From: a virus
DNA length: 51,015 nucleotides
Virus record (IMG/VR): IMGVR_UViG_3300025645_000111
Coordinates: 1-51,015 of that record
Reading direction: 5' to 3' (one strand)
The translations under genes were made by a program, and so were the position numbers. Positions 25,569-33,607 of the stretch are shown piece by piece. How positions within the stretch are numbered: position 1 is the stretch's first letter; every line of letters begins with the position of its first letter. The notes under the pieces were generated by a model. That model was not told the origin of the DNA, ran no database searches, and saw only the letters and a list, made by a program, of their open reading frames with translations.

Positions 25569-28500
25569 TTATGATTCTAAGTCCGCTACTCGCGCACGTA
25601 GGGTTTGTATTTCTTTGACAAGCATTGGGACTAGCTTGCTGTAGTCCACACCCATCATTTCGTCAGGGTCTTCTAAGGCTGATACTGCTTCTGGTGCAAC
25701 GATTTGTAATTCTTGAGCTACCATACCGTAATCTTGGTGAGAGCCGTCTGCTTTCCAATCAAACTTGCGTACTTGGATGGAGTCTATCTTGCTACCTGCG
25801 TCATCAGCGTCTGCAATGTTTTCTTTGAGGCGTTGGTCTGATGAGGTGTTGTAGGCAGTCCCACTTGAATTGGATATAATTGACCCTTTGTTAGCACCGC
25901 CAAGATAGAAAAATAATTGGCTACCTGACCCAGTATCTATTGCAACCCCATAGGCGTTTGCATTAGAGTTTGTGAAATGCCCAACAAAATGTGATGCTTG
26001 GTTTTCACTTACTGTAAGTGTAGCCTGTTGTGTAGCAGTACCCATACATACTGCATTATTACCACTATCGACAAACAGCATATGGGTGTCGCTGTCAGAC
26101 TCAACGCGGAAGTCTTGCCCTGCGTTACCTGCATCGTTAAATATAGCTCCAGACGAATTTAACGCCATGAGACTAATCCAACTGATACTTGCGTCTGACC
26201 CTGTGTCAGCGGCATAGTTAAAATTATATGCGGCACTACCTGTTTGGAGCATGGTTGGGGCATAGCCCGTAAGCCGTTGTTTCCACCCAGAACCGTAGTA
26301 AGCGTTGTGTAGTAAGTAAGTGAAGTTGTTATCTACAGAGAGGTTAAAACAAGCATTGGAGTAACTAGCCCCTTGAAAAGCGTAAAGGTTATCTGCAACT
26401 ACAACGCTGTTGCCGCCTATCCATGATGGTACACCTGCGGGCATTCCCATTGAAACAATATCTTCACCACTATCAACAAACAGCATATGGGTGTTGTTGT
26501 CAGACTCAACGCGGAAGTCTAATGAGGCTGAACCACCTTCGTTAGCTATGACACCACCACTTGTGAGAGACAGGACATTTGTTACTGATCCTACATAATA
26601 ATCGTACCCGCTTGCGTAGAACCTAGCCGTGTCATACGCGGCGGTAGAGCGGTTATAGAACTGGACAAGGCTGGTAGTGGTATTTATACCCTGTGGACCG
26701 AGCTCAATACCGGACGAGCCGTCCTTAGATACTACAAACTCATAACTTGGCGCTCCGGTGCCGATCCCGACCCGATTATTATTAGCATCAACAAACAACA
26801 TATTAGCGTTGCCGTTAGACTCAACGCGGAAGTCACGGTCTACGCTTGCATTGTTTATTACTAGCTCGCTCGGCAAAATATCTAAAGCGTTTACGGCATT
26901 ACCCGCAGTCATGACTTGGATGTCCATTCCAAAATCTTCGGTGCCGTCGGTTACGTCCTTTATGTAAGAACGCACTTTCATATAATCTTTTATCGCACCT
27001 GCACTATTTCTACCTTGATAAAAAATAGTTGATAAAGGGTCATCATCAGCAGGGCTTGAGGAGTCTCTGAAAAGAACTATGTCTGGCCCAGAAGCATTAT
27101 TTGCCTGTGTGCTGTGTAAAGTTAGGTATGTTCCATCAAGAGTATTTTTTATTATTGCATCACCAAGAACGGACAATGTTTTAGTTGGTGTTGACTCGCC
27201 TATACCGACTCTATTATTGCCACCATCAACCCTTATCATATTAGCGTTGCCGTTTGACTCAACGCGGAAGTCTACATCTGCACTATCTTCGTTAAATATA
27301 ACACCACCTGCGGCACGAACATCTAGTATATCAGTGCTTGAGATGTACATCTTTCCAACAGTCTGACTGCCAGAATTAGTTTCCATATTAATGTTGCCAA
27401 TTTCGTTCGCACCATTAACAAAACTTATTACACCACTGTCAGCACCATTAGATGCTGTAGAGCCAATGTTTAATCTACCTCTGTTAGCTGTGCCAATAAT
27501 ACCTACATAGGTTCTTGCGGCAGTGCCATCGCTTGTAACATCACCGTCAGCTACGCCTATTCCGACAGAGCCGAGGTTATTGATGGTCATTTTTGCTGAG
27601 TTCACGCCAGACGTAGCTGTCTGAAACTGAAGGCCAGAAGACAAAGTTGTGCCGCTATTGACCTCTGCAACAGCGCTAATTCGAGCCATTTGTTGCGTAT
27701 TACCATCCCCATTACGATCACCAGCAAACACGATGCCGGGGCCAAAGCCTGTAGTAGTAGTGCCAGAGGAACGGGCGTTAAGGTACAGTTTCGTATCTAC
27801 AGCGTTTGTTGTACCCGTAGAACTTGATATTCTTAAACCATTTGCTTGAACAGAGCCATCACCAATACCTACACCGTCTGCACCAGCATCAACAAACAAC
27901 ATATGTGACAGGTTGTCAGACTCAACGCGGAAGTCTAGGTTCACGGCAGTATCGTTGATTACAACTTCTTGAGTATCTGCATGCAGAATACTACGGCTGT
28001 TTGTTACGTCATAAATGTCTAACGAACCGTTGGCTACTTGTCCATCCGCAATTCTCCAATTCTTAGTGGTTGCACCGGTTTTAGCAATTTCAAATCCGAC
28101 TGTACTATTTCCGCCAACTTCTGTTTTTACTAGCGTTGTGCCTGTTGATTTTTCAACATGGAGGATTTCATCGGCGGATTCAACGCCTATACCTACGTTC
28201 CCGCGATCTAACGTAAGCGTGTTGTTATATGCGGTGCCGTTGTTTGTAAGGTGAAACTGATACCCAACAACGCCGCTTGCGACTATCGCTGAGTCTAGCT
28301 CTAAGAAAAAATTATCTTCCCCCGAAGCGTAGGAACCTCTTAGTATGTTGGCGTTATCACCAAACTGTATATCTAAAGGTGCGGCAGGGGAGCTAGTAAA
28401 CAAACCAACGCGACCATTACCTGCATCAACAAACAAAGCATGAGTGTTAGCGTCTGATTCAACGCGGAAGTCCCTATCGGCACCTGTTTCATTGAAAGTG

Positions 28501-29714
28501 ACATTGCCGCCGTCTATTTGGAAATAGTTGACGTAATTTGAACCGTTGTCTGTTGAAAGGAGGTATTGAAAATCATCACTGCCCCCGCCGTTGAACAAAA
28601 GCCTATGTCGGTTTTGGAAAGTAGATGTGCTAGGGCTTTCTAAATATAATTGTAAACCGCCATTTCCGGTTCGTATATTTGCGTAATTTGCGCCAGCAAA
28701 CGCGTCGTTATCAAAAATTAATTTTGGTTCATCGGCATCCGTTGCTGTGTCGTTACGCAAGGTCAGGGTGTTTGCGCCTACAAGCGTAGCGGTTGTTCCA
28801 GTTAAAGCACCATCAATGTCCACGACATCAAGGTTAGTAGTGCCGTCTACGTCTATGTCGCCTGAGATGTCTAGGCTTGCCGCAATGATCTCGCCGCTTG
28901 CGTTGATGGCTCCGTTAATATCAATCGTAGTAGCAGCTATCTGAATCTCTGTGTCAGCAACGAGGTCGAGCTGTCCGTCTGCGCTTGAGTTTATGTATAT
29001 GGCTGAATCACGGAATTGAACTTTCTGTGCGGTTGTTACTTCTATATCAGTTGATCCAGTGGTATTACCCTGGGCCAAAACCTCAGCCAGGGTGTCAAAA
29101 GATGCTACCGAAGAATCAACATACGCCTTAATAGACTGCTGTGTGGCCAGGGCGGTTGCGCTATTGGAGGACATGTTGTCCTGGTCCAGGATGTCAGTTA
29201 CCGCAACAGCTCCGGTGCCAGAAAGTGAGTCAAACTCAACAGCCGCTGCATCAACAGTGCCAGAAGCAGTCAGGTTGACAACCGTGGTGGTGCCGGTAAG
29301 GTCAGTATCAACTAATAGGTCATAAACAACAGCGCCGCTGCCGGCACCGTCTGTGGCAATCATCTTCACCTGGCCAGCTGGGACCGCAACATTTGCGCCA
29401 GAGCCCTGGGAGAAGGTAAGGGTAGAGTTGGTGGTATTTTCAACCATCCAAACTTTAGATAAGGTGTTAGGTGCCAGGGTAACAGTACAAGCCTGGCCGC
29501 CGCCGGTCAGTTTTAAGTAAAACGACCTGGCTGAGTCAGCTGTTCCATCGGCAACAGTGATTGTATGAGTGGAGGCGTTAGCAATAGCTTCGGAGCCATA
29601 ACCCAAGGCTTCACCAATCAGTTCCAGGTTGGTGTTAGTGGTTGTGCCCCAGGTTCCAGATCCTTCACCTGTTGCCAGCTCAGTAAGCCGTAAGTTATTA
29701 ACGTAAGTAGCCAT
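25569..29714 (-). CDS. Tail fibre/spike with C-terminal S74-type intramolecular chaperone (1381 aa)
   Basis: The N-terminal ~215 residues (GEGSGTWGTTTNTNLELIGE, then TNSTLTFSQGSGANVAVPAG) form the virion-attachment part. The middle holds six DFRVES repeats. The last ~90 residues (SSDQRLKENIADADDAGSKI, then DYGMVAQELQIVAPEAVSAL and LRARVADLES) are an S74/endosialidase-type chaperone domain that folds the trimer and may cleave itself off before the SD dyad. This is the likely receptor-binding protein. CCWGG sites, dense elsewhere, are absent from about 29066 down to the stop, so the distal 80% probably came from elsewhere. Confidence 0.9.
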   Translation of the reverse strand: MATYVNNLRLTELATGEGSGTWGTTTNTNLELIGEALGYGSEAIANASTHTITVADGTADSARSFYLKLTGGGQACTVTLAPNTLSKVWMVENTTNSTLTFSQGSGANVAVPAGQVKMIATDGAGSGAVVYDLLVDTDLTGTTTVVNLTASGTVDAAAVEFDSLSGTGAVAVTDILDQDNMSSNSATALATQQSIKAYVDSSVASFDTLAEVLAQGNTTGSTDIEVTTAQKVQFRDSAIYINSSADGQLDLVADTEIQIAATTIDINGAINASGEIIAASLDISGDIDVDGTTNLDVVDIDGALTGTTATLVGANTLTLRNDTATDADEPKLIFDNDAFAGANYANIRTGNGGLQLYLESPSTSTFQNRHRLLFNGGGSDDFQYLLSTDNGSNYVNYFQIDGGNVTFNETGADRDFRVESDANTHALFVDAGNGRVGLFTSSPAAPLDIQFGDNANILRGSYASGEDNFFLELDSAIVASGVVGYQFHLTNNGTAYNNTLTLDRGNVGIGVESADEILHVEKSTGTTLVKTEVGGNSTVGFEIAKTGATTKNWRIADGQVANGSLDIYDVTNSRSILHADTQEVVINDTAVNLDFRVESDNLSHMLFVDAGADGVGIGDGSVQANGLRISSSTGTTNAVDTKLYLNARSSGTTTTGFGPGIVFAGDRNGDGNTQQMARISAVAEVNSGTTLSSGLQFQTATSGVNSAKMTINNLGSVGIGVADGDVTSDGTAARTYVGIIGTANRGRLNIGSTASNGADSGVISFVNGANEIGNINMETNSGSQTVGKMYISSTDILDVRAAGGVIFNEDSADVDFRVESNGNANMIRVDGGNNRVGIGESTPTKTLSVLGDAIIKNTLDGTYLTLHSTQANNASGPDIVLFRDSSSPADDDPLSTIFYQGRNSAGAIKDYMKVRSYIKDVTDGTEDFGMDIQVMTAGNAVNALDILPSELVINNASVDRDFRVESNGNANMLFVDANNNRVGIGTGAPSYEFVVSKDGSSGIELGPQGINTTTSLVQFYNRSTAAYDTARFYASGYDYYVGSVTNVLSLTSGGVIANEGGSASLDFRVESDNNTHMLFVDSGEDIVSMGMPAGVPSWIGGNSVVVADNLYAFQGASYSNACFNLSVDNNFTYLLHNAYYGSGWKQRLTGYAPTMLQTGSAAYNFNYAADTGSDASISWISLMALNSSGAIFNDAGNAGQDFRVESDSDTHMLFVDSGNNAVCMGTATQQATLTVSENQASHFVGHFTNSNANAYGVAIDTGSGSQLFFYLGGANKGSIISNSSGTAYNTSSDQRLKENIADADDAGSKIDSIQVRKFDWKADGSHQDYGMVAQELQIVAPEAVSALEDPDEMMGVDYSKLVPMLVKEIQTLRARVADLES
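26090..28475 (-). repeat. Six dispersed DFRVES repeats in the tail fibre
   Basis: The string TCAACGCGGAAGTC (encoding DFRVE on the minus strand) occurs at about 26101, 26507, 26821, 27259, 27919 and 28459. Each sits in a longer unit of the type DFRVESDxxTHMLFVDSGxxxVG. Spacing is irregular (about 300-660 bases) because different fibre segments are inserted between the units. Confidence 0.9.
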
Positions 29715-29730
29715 TTTTTGTCCTCACTTG

Positions 29731-30714
29731 CTAAGCAGCATCGCGCCCAGCGTCAATTTCTTGGTAACCTGGGGACTGTGAAACTGATATAGAAGCCCAC
29801 CCAGGACTTTGCCCATCGTTTATTGTATTGTAGTTTGGATCTTGATTGGTGTCTATCTCTCCATACACCAAAGGAGCGCCCAAGTCTACACTTACAGCCA
29901 AGCCCACTGGGAATGCGGATGCGCCTAACTTTAACGTAACATCGCCAACCGCTACGCCAATCTCAAAGCCAACGGGCTCTACAATTGTGTTGTTGTAAAC
30001 AATGACGCTGCCAATGGCAGATGTCATCGCCAGGGATCCCGCAGTCACATTGGCTTTCGCCTGGACAGAAGCAGATCCCACTGCAGAAGTTATTGCCAGG
30101 CTGCCGGCTGTCACATTTGCTTCGGCATCAACAGCTGCAGCGCCAACAGCAGAAGTAATCGCCAGGGTGCCAGCTGTCACATTTGCTTCAGCATCAACAG
30201 CTAGGGCGCCTACTGCAGAAGTTATTGCCAGGCTGCCGGCTGTCACATTTGCTTCAGCATCTACCGTTACGCTGCCAATGGCTGAGGACATAGACAGTCC
30301 AGTCACCTGGACAACTGCGCCGGCAACTACCTGGGCAGCGCCAATACCAGACGTAATCGCCAGGGATGGGGCTGTAACATTAGCAACCGCATTGACTGTT
30401 AAGCTGCCAACGCCTGAAGTAATAACGCCGGCTGAAGATACAGCAACATCTGCTGCAGCGGTAGCGGTAACGCTGCCAACTGCCGAAGATATAGATAACC
30501 CAGTAACCTGGACGACAGCGCCAGCTACAACTTGCGGGGCACCAACTGCCGAGGTTATTGCTGGGGAAACAGGGGTCACGTTGGCTTCTGCAACAATAGT
30601 TACACTGCCAACGGCTGAGGTGATTACACCAGCGGTCGATAAAGTTACAGGCAGCGAAGTACCCCAGGCGCCTTCGCCCCAGGTTCCGCGACCCCAGCCG
30701 GTTAATGTGGCCAT
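29731..30714 (-). CDS. Repeat-rich virion appendage protein (327 aa)
   Basis: N-terminus GWGRGTWGEGAWGTSLPV, then about eight near-identical 20-27 residue units (ANVTAGSLAITSAVGA) over residues 25-265, each probably a pair of beta strands. A non-repeated end contains YNTINDGQSPGWASISVSQS. It is separated from the large fibre gene by 16 bases. It may be a second fibre or a beta-solenoid spacer. No enzymatic motif is seen. Confidence 0.75.
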   Translation of the reverse strand: MATLTGWGRGTWGEGAWGTSLPVTLSTAGVITSAVGSVTIVAEANVTPVSPAITSAVGAPQVVAGAVVQVTGLSISSAVGSVTATAAADVAVSSAGVITSGVGSLTVNAVANVTAPSLAITSGIGAAQVVAGAVVQVTGLSMSSAIGSVTVDAEANVTAGSLAITSAVGALAVDAEANVTAGTLAITSAVGAAAVDAEANVTAGSLAITSAVGSASVQAKANVTAGSLAMTSAIGSVIVYNNTIVEPVGFEIGVAVGDVTLKLGASAFPVGLAVSVDLGAPLVYGEIDTNQDPNYNTINDGQSPGWASISVSQSPGYQEIDAGRDAA

Positions 30715-30857
30715 TAGCCGCCTAGCTCTACTTTCGCCTCTTCAAGATGTTCTTTACACTCATTCAAGATTTGACGAACGGGCGTTGTCATGTAATCTTG
30801 TTCGAGCATGCCGTCAATCTTGGTCAGAGCATATTCCACATTTTCTAGTGCGCTCAT
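30714..30857 (-). CDS. Small helical protein (47 aa)
   Basis: ATG at 30857 is preceded by a good GGAG at 8-9 bases. The 47-residue product is a two-helix acidic protein (SALENVEYALTKIDGMLEQD, then QILNECKEHLEEAKVELGG). A longer reading from 30995 would overlap the recombinase and is not supported. It overlaps the next gene's start by one base. Function unknown. Confidence 0.65.
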   Translation of the reverse strand: MSALENVEYALTKIDGMLEQDYMTTPVRQILNECKEHLEEAKVELGG

Positions 30858-30888
30858 AACGATCTCCAAATGAAGCCCCATTATACAC

Positions 30889-31680
30889 CTATGCAGCTTC
30901 GCCGATACCTTGGAATTTGCGGTCCAGGATACGGCGTACTTTAGAGTAAGTGATATCAGCAGCGCAAGCGTGGAGCGATGCGACCTGCTTAGCAATCTTC
31001 CTGGGGCCCAGCCCTCGGTCCCGCAGTTTGTAAATCGTCATCAACACATCCTGCTCTTCGGGGATCTCCTCCAGGCGAGTCCTGGTCTTATTGCCGTGCT
31101 TCTCCTGGACCTTAGCGTAGCCATAAGGAGCGCTGCCACCAATGAAGTATCCGCGAGAGGCCCAATCTACCTTGCCATCACCAAATCGGTCCTTGATGGT
31201 GGAGTGTTCTATCTCAGCAACCGCTGAAAGCACCATAAGCATGATCTGGTTAGCCATTTCGTTCATATCAAACTTAGATCTCAGGCCCTTCTGGCCTTCT
31301 GGCTTAGGATATACGATGGGCACCTCGCCAAACTGCTCACAAAAGAACAATGTAATGCCAATATCTTGCAATACGGGGATAATTGACAGCAAATCGGCGC
31401 TGGACCTGGATAATCGGTCCAATCGAGTGCAAACAATGACATCATGACGATCAATGATGTCGGTGAGCTCTTTACTGCCTGGTCGATCCAGGATTGGCCT
31501 GGTGCCGGACACGCCGTCATCTACCAGGAACTCTGTAACCTCTCGGTTATACTTCTCTTTAACAAAGTCAGCAATCTGCTGCTGCTGAACCTCTAAGGAC
31601 ACGCCAGATCGTACCTGCTCTTTAGTCGATACCCTGACATAGCCATAAATATTGTTGATTTGCTTGAGCGGATTAATCAT
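30889..31680 (-). CDS. Serine recombinase (263 aa)
   Basis: Resolvase/invertase-type catalytic domain: YGYVRVSTKEQ with nucleophile Ser18, DDGVSGT at 54-60, and TRLDRLSRS with Arg86, Arg89 and Arg92. A C-terminal DNA-binding part (GGSAPYGYAKVQEKHGNKTR, then RDRGLGPRKIAKQVASL) resembles the start of the large-recombinase domain, but lacks a zinc ribbon and long coiled coil. It could act as a phage integrase, a resolvase of circular dimers, or a fibre-region invertase. No inverted fibre cassette or attachment site was seen nearby. Confidence 0.85.
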   Translation of the reverse strand: MINPLKQINNIYGYVRVSTKEQVRSGVSLEVQQQQIADFVKEKYNREVTEFLVDDGVSGTRPILDRPGSKELTDIIDRHDVIVCTRLDRLSRSSADLLSIIPVLQDIGITLFFCEQFGEVPIVYPKPEGQKGLRSKFDMNEMANQIMLMVLSAVAEIEHSTIKDRFGDGKVDWASRGYFIGGSAPYGYAKVQEKHGNKTRTRLEEIPEEQDVLMTIYKLRDRGLGPRKIAKQVASLHACAADITYSKVRRILDRKFQGIGEAA

Positions 31681-31931
31681 ACAGCCTTTCTCTCCCTACA
31701 CTTGAACCCATAATCGGTAACTTCCTGAAACAAACGCTGCCAGTTGATGTTCAATGGCTGCCGATCACTAGCCCTATCGGCAAACAAGACCTGGCCATTC
31801 TTTACGAGCTCAACTGCAGCATAGTTTTTAGGCACACCGTCATAGACGATCTCGATGTCGTGCGCCAGGCAAATCCGGCGCACTCTGTTAGCAAATACTT
31901 TCTTCACCCTGGCTTCTTCAGATACTGGCAT
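31677..31931 (-). CDS. Small protein upstream of the recombinase (84 aa)
   Basis: A Cys/Arg-rich small protein (VFANRVRRICLAHDIEIVYD, then NWQRLFQEVTDYGFKCRE). The four-base overlap with the recombinase start and the TAATG junction with its upstream neighbour make it part of a four-gene leftward operon starting at 32360. No family is recognised. Confidence 0.65.
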   Translation of the reverse strand: MPVSEEARVKKVFANRVRRICLAHDIEIVYDGVPKNYAAVELVKNGQVLFADRASDRQPLNINWQRLFQEVTDYGFKCRERKAV

Positions 31932-32113
31932 TAACGTGCCCTCCCTTGAAGAAGAGCACGGATCATCTTGGCTTCCTTCGCTTTAATGCGAGGGTCCTTC
32001 TTGATCTCTTTCTCCACAGAATCAACCCTGATAATCTTTGACACGCCAGGTATGAAGCAATCATCTACCATTTTCTTGCGCTCTGCTCTTGTCATGCTTT
32101 CCCAGTTACCCAT
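31931..32113 (-). CDS. Small basic helical protein (60 aa)
   Basis: MGNWESMTRAERKKMVDDCF and RIKAKEAKMIRALLQGRAR form charged helices. The ATG overlaps the upstream stop by eight bases. Same operon as the recombinase. Function unknown. Confidence 0.6.
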   Translation of the reverse strand: MGNWESMTRAERKKMVDDCFIPGVSKIIRVDSVEKEIKKDPRIKAKEAKMIRALLQGRAR

Positions 32114-32360
32114 TCATCTTCTCCTCAAATTCAGCCCAAGCCTCTTTACCCGCGTCACTGTTCGCAGCTTCTTCCGCGATGGTGACCATGTAGTGGCCCA
32201 ACTCTTCTTCACCGTAAGTGGCTAACTTGACCAACTCTGCAGCGGTCATACCAACCTCTTCGGCACCCTGGTTAAAGACCGCAGGCAACATCATGGCAAC
32301 AGCCGGCGGAACACCGAACCTGGTTGCGAAGACCTCGATCTCGTTGACTAAAACACTCAT
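32106..32360 (-). CDS. First gene of the recombinase operon (84 aa)
   Basis: Helical, with hydrophobic but not membrane-spanning PPAVAMMLPAVFNQG and an acidic end KEAWAEFEEKMNG. A strong AAGGAG lies before the ATG, and a TTGCAC/TACATT promoter with the shared operator motif lies at 32388-32416. It may be a regulator because it is the first leftward early gene, but no HTH is evident. Confidence 0.65.
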   Translation of the reverse strand: MSVLVNEIEVFATRFGVPPAVAMMLPAVFNQGAEEVGMTAAELVKLATYGEEELGHYMVTIAEEAANSDAGKEAWAEFEEKMNG

Positions 32361-32387
32361 TTCTCACTCCTTAATTACTACATTGCT

Positions 32388-32416
32388 AATGTATCCTATA
32401 TCGTGTCGTTGTGCAA
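32388..32416 (-). promoter_or_regulatory. Early promoter/operator A (leftward)
   Basis: On the minus strand: TTGCAC, 17-bp spacer beginning AACGACACGATA, then TACATT. It drives the operon starting at 32360. It forms a perfect 15-bp inverted repeat (CGTGTCGTTGTGCAA at 32402-32416) with promoter B. Confidence 0.7.
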
Positions 32417-32450
32417 GCATAAATATACTTTAATTTAATTTAATAAATAG

Positions 32451-32479
32451 TTGCACAACGACACGTTATTAGGTATATT
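32451..32479 (+). promoter_or_regulatory. Early promoter/operator B (rightward)
   Basis: TTGCAC, 17-bp spacer beginning AACGACACGTTA, then TATATT, 31 bases before the ATG at 32511 and before a good AAGGAG. It is the divergent partner of promoter A, with about 35 bases of A/T-rich DNA between the two -35 elements. Confidence 0.75.
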
Positions 32480-32510
32480 GTAAATGTAAGTTAATTATTA
32501 AGGAGAAGTT

Positions 32511-32822
32511 ATGACTGCGTTTGTTAAAGAAGATTTTGCCTGGGACGGTATGTACTTAATGTATCGAGGCCGTCACTCTGAGTCTGTCAATATGGAGGTT
32601 GCACACCCTAACTGTCACCCTTCATGGATCGGCAAGCCAAAGCCAGCGTTTATTGCTCGCTTCAAATACGGCAGCAAGCCCTGGAAGTCTTGGGTAAACT
32701 GCTTGATGGATAACTATACTGTCGAAGGTTATCTCCAGGCTTGCAAAGAAAGCAGCCCGTTAGAGGCCGTCCAGGCTAAAGGTTACAAGGGTCGCGGCAG
32801 GTATAAGAGGATGGCAGCGTGA
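32511..32822 (+). CDS. First rightward early protein (103 aa)
   Basis: An aromatic-rich small protein (EDFAWDGMYLMYRGRHSESV, HPSWIGKPKPAFIARFKYG, KPWKSWVNCLMDNY) with a basic GYKGRGRYKRMAA end. It follows promoter B and a clear AAGGAG. Its position as first early gene and its composition suit a host-takeover protein, but nothing identifies its target. Confidence 0.7.
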   Translation: MTAFVKEDFAWDGMYLMYRGRHSESVNMEVAHPNCHPSWIGKPKPAFIARFKYGSKPWKSWVNCLMDNYTVEGYLQACKESSPLEAVQAKGYKGRGRYKRMAA

Positions 32823-32902
32823 TAGATATTGCGTTGCTTTTTACAGCCACAATGATGGGAGGGCTCCTGGCTCTCCTATTTGCCGAGGATAAAAATGAGT
32901 AA
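32819..32902 (+). CDS. Membrane microprotein (27 aa)
   Basis: A GTG start makes a GTGA overlap with the preceding stop, and the next ATG lies inside its end. The product (IDIALLFTATMMGGLLALLF, then AEDKNE) is almost entirely one hydrophobic span. The chain of overlaps and the direction support a real, very small gene. Confidence 0.5.
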   Translation: MIDIALLFTATMMGGLLALLFAEDKNE

Positions 32903-33008
32903 AATCATTATTGAGTTAGACAAAGAGGACGCTGAAGAAGTCCTTAAAACCCACGCGGAAATCCTGGAGTTATTGCGGGAGATCCTCAAGGAGCTGCAAG
33001 ATGGATAA
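32895..33008 (+). CDS. Leucine-zipper-like microprotein (37 aa)
   Basis: MSKIIIELDKEDAEEVLKTH then EILELLREILKELQDG is a strongly predicted charged helix. It overlaps the upstream stop by eight bases and the downstream ATG by eight bases. Function unknown; it could dimerise. Confidence 0.55.
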   Translation: MSKIIIELDKEDAEEVLKTHAEILELLREILKELQDG

Positions 33009-33210
33009 GTATTTCGACACTCTGGACCAGGCTGAATTGTTCCACGTGGAACCTGGTATGACTGAGAAGCAGCGAATGAAAATCTACAAACGTGCCCTGA
33101 ACGTGCATCATAACGCGGGGCCTGAAGCCAAACACATCGTAAAAATCTGGAGAGAGCAGAAAGATGAGCAAAGGTCACACCCAACGCCCCACCAATATGA
33201 AGAGTTTTAG
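33001..33210 (+). CDS. Small early protein (69 aa)
   Basis: ATG at 33001 directly follows an AAGGAG. The product is basic and His-rich (EKQRMKIYKRALNVHHNAGP, EAKHIVKIWREQK). The end overlaps the next gene by 47 bases in another frame. Function unknown. Confidence 0.6.
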   Translation: MDKYFDTLDQAELFHVEPGMTEKQRMKIYKRALNVHHNAGPEAKHIVKIWREQKDEQRSHPTPHQYEEF

Positions 33211-33349
33211 CGACAATTTTGATCGCATCTTCAACAAACCAACCGATCCTCGATTCTGTGACGCGCATGATTTGCGCCTGGTTGAGGACCCTAAAACCAA
33301 ACAAATGGTTTGCCCACACTGTGAGCAAGCCAAAGGAGAAGCAATATGA
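33164..33349 (+). CDS. Small putative zinc-binding early protein (61 aa)
   Basis: The end FCDAHDLRLVEDPKTKQMVC then PHCEQ supplies C..H and CPHC, a possible zinc site. The start at 33164 follows a GAGAG stretch; an inner ATG at 33197 is an alternative that removes the overlap with the previous gene. It ends in an ATGA overlap with the next gene. Confidence 0.6.
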   Translation: MSKGHTQRPTNMKSFSDNFDRIFNKPTDPRFCDAHDLRLVEDPKTKQMVCPHCEQAKGEAI

Positions 33350-33540
33350 GTGCAGATAGATACGAGCTGGAAGAGTTCTTCCAGGCAGAGAGCGGCAGCG
33401 GGTACGTTGTTACCAGGCGCTGCGGTGAAGCAAGTTATGAGGAGATAATAGCCAGGCGTGCCAAGATCCTGGATAAGCAAAAGAAGCCTCACGGGATCTA
33501 TTACATTAGCCCCCAGGGCGAGCGCAGCCGAGTTAAGTAG
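33346..33540 (+). CDS. Small early protein (64 aa)
   Basis: RYELEEFFQAESGSGYVVTR then GIYYISPQGERSRVK. It is coupled by ATGA to the preceding gene and is the last gene of the first rightward early operon. No recognised family. Confidence 0.6.
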   Translation: MSADRYELEEFFQAESGSGYVVTRRCGEASYEEIIARRAKILDKQKKPHGIYYISPQGERSRVK

Positions 33541-33551
33541 GCTGCAATTAG

Positions 33552-33580
33552 TTGTACAACGACACGATAAGTGTTACAAT
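33552..33580 (+). promoter_or_regulatory. Early promoter/operator C (rightward)
   Basis: TTGTAC, 17-bp spacer AACGACACGATAAGTGT, then TACAAT, 27 bases before the GTG of the HD hydrolase gene. This is the best match of all copies to a sigma-70 promoter, and it is the only unpaired copy. Confidence 0.75.
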
Positions 33581-33607
33581 AAACTGTATTGAGAAGGGAG
33601 GTGTGTT

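Noticed and set aside
26090-28475. Six copies of TCAACGCGGAAGTC considered as a CRISPR array
   Set aside because: Spacing is irregular (hundreds of bases) and every copy encodes DFRVE in one frame of the tail fibre, so these are protein repeats.
25569-30714. Diversity-generating retroelement acting on the fibre genes
   Set aside because: No reverse transcriptase gene and no template/variable repeat pair with adenine-specific differences was seen.
30002-30859. Long plus-strand open frame (285 codons) opposite the repeat protein
   Set aside because: Its repetitive Thr/Ala/Val text is the antisense image of the repeats in the minus-strand gene at 29731-30714; it has no ribosome site and opposes a coupled late operon.
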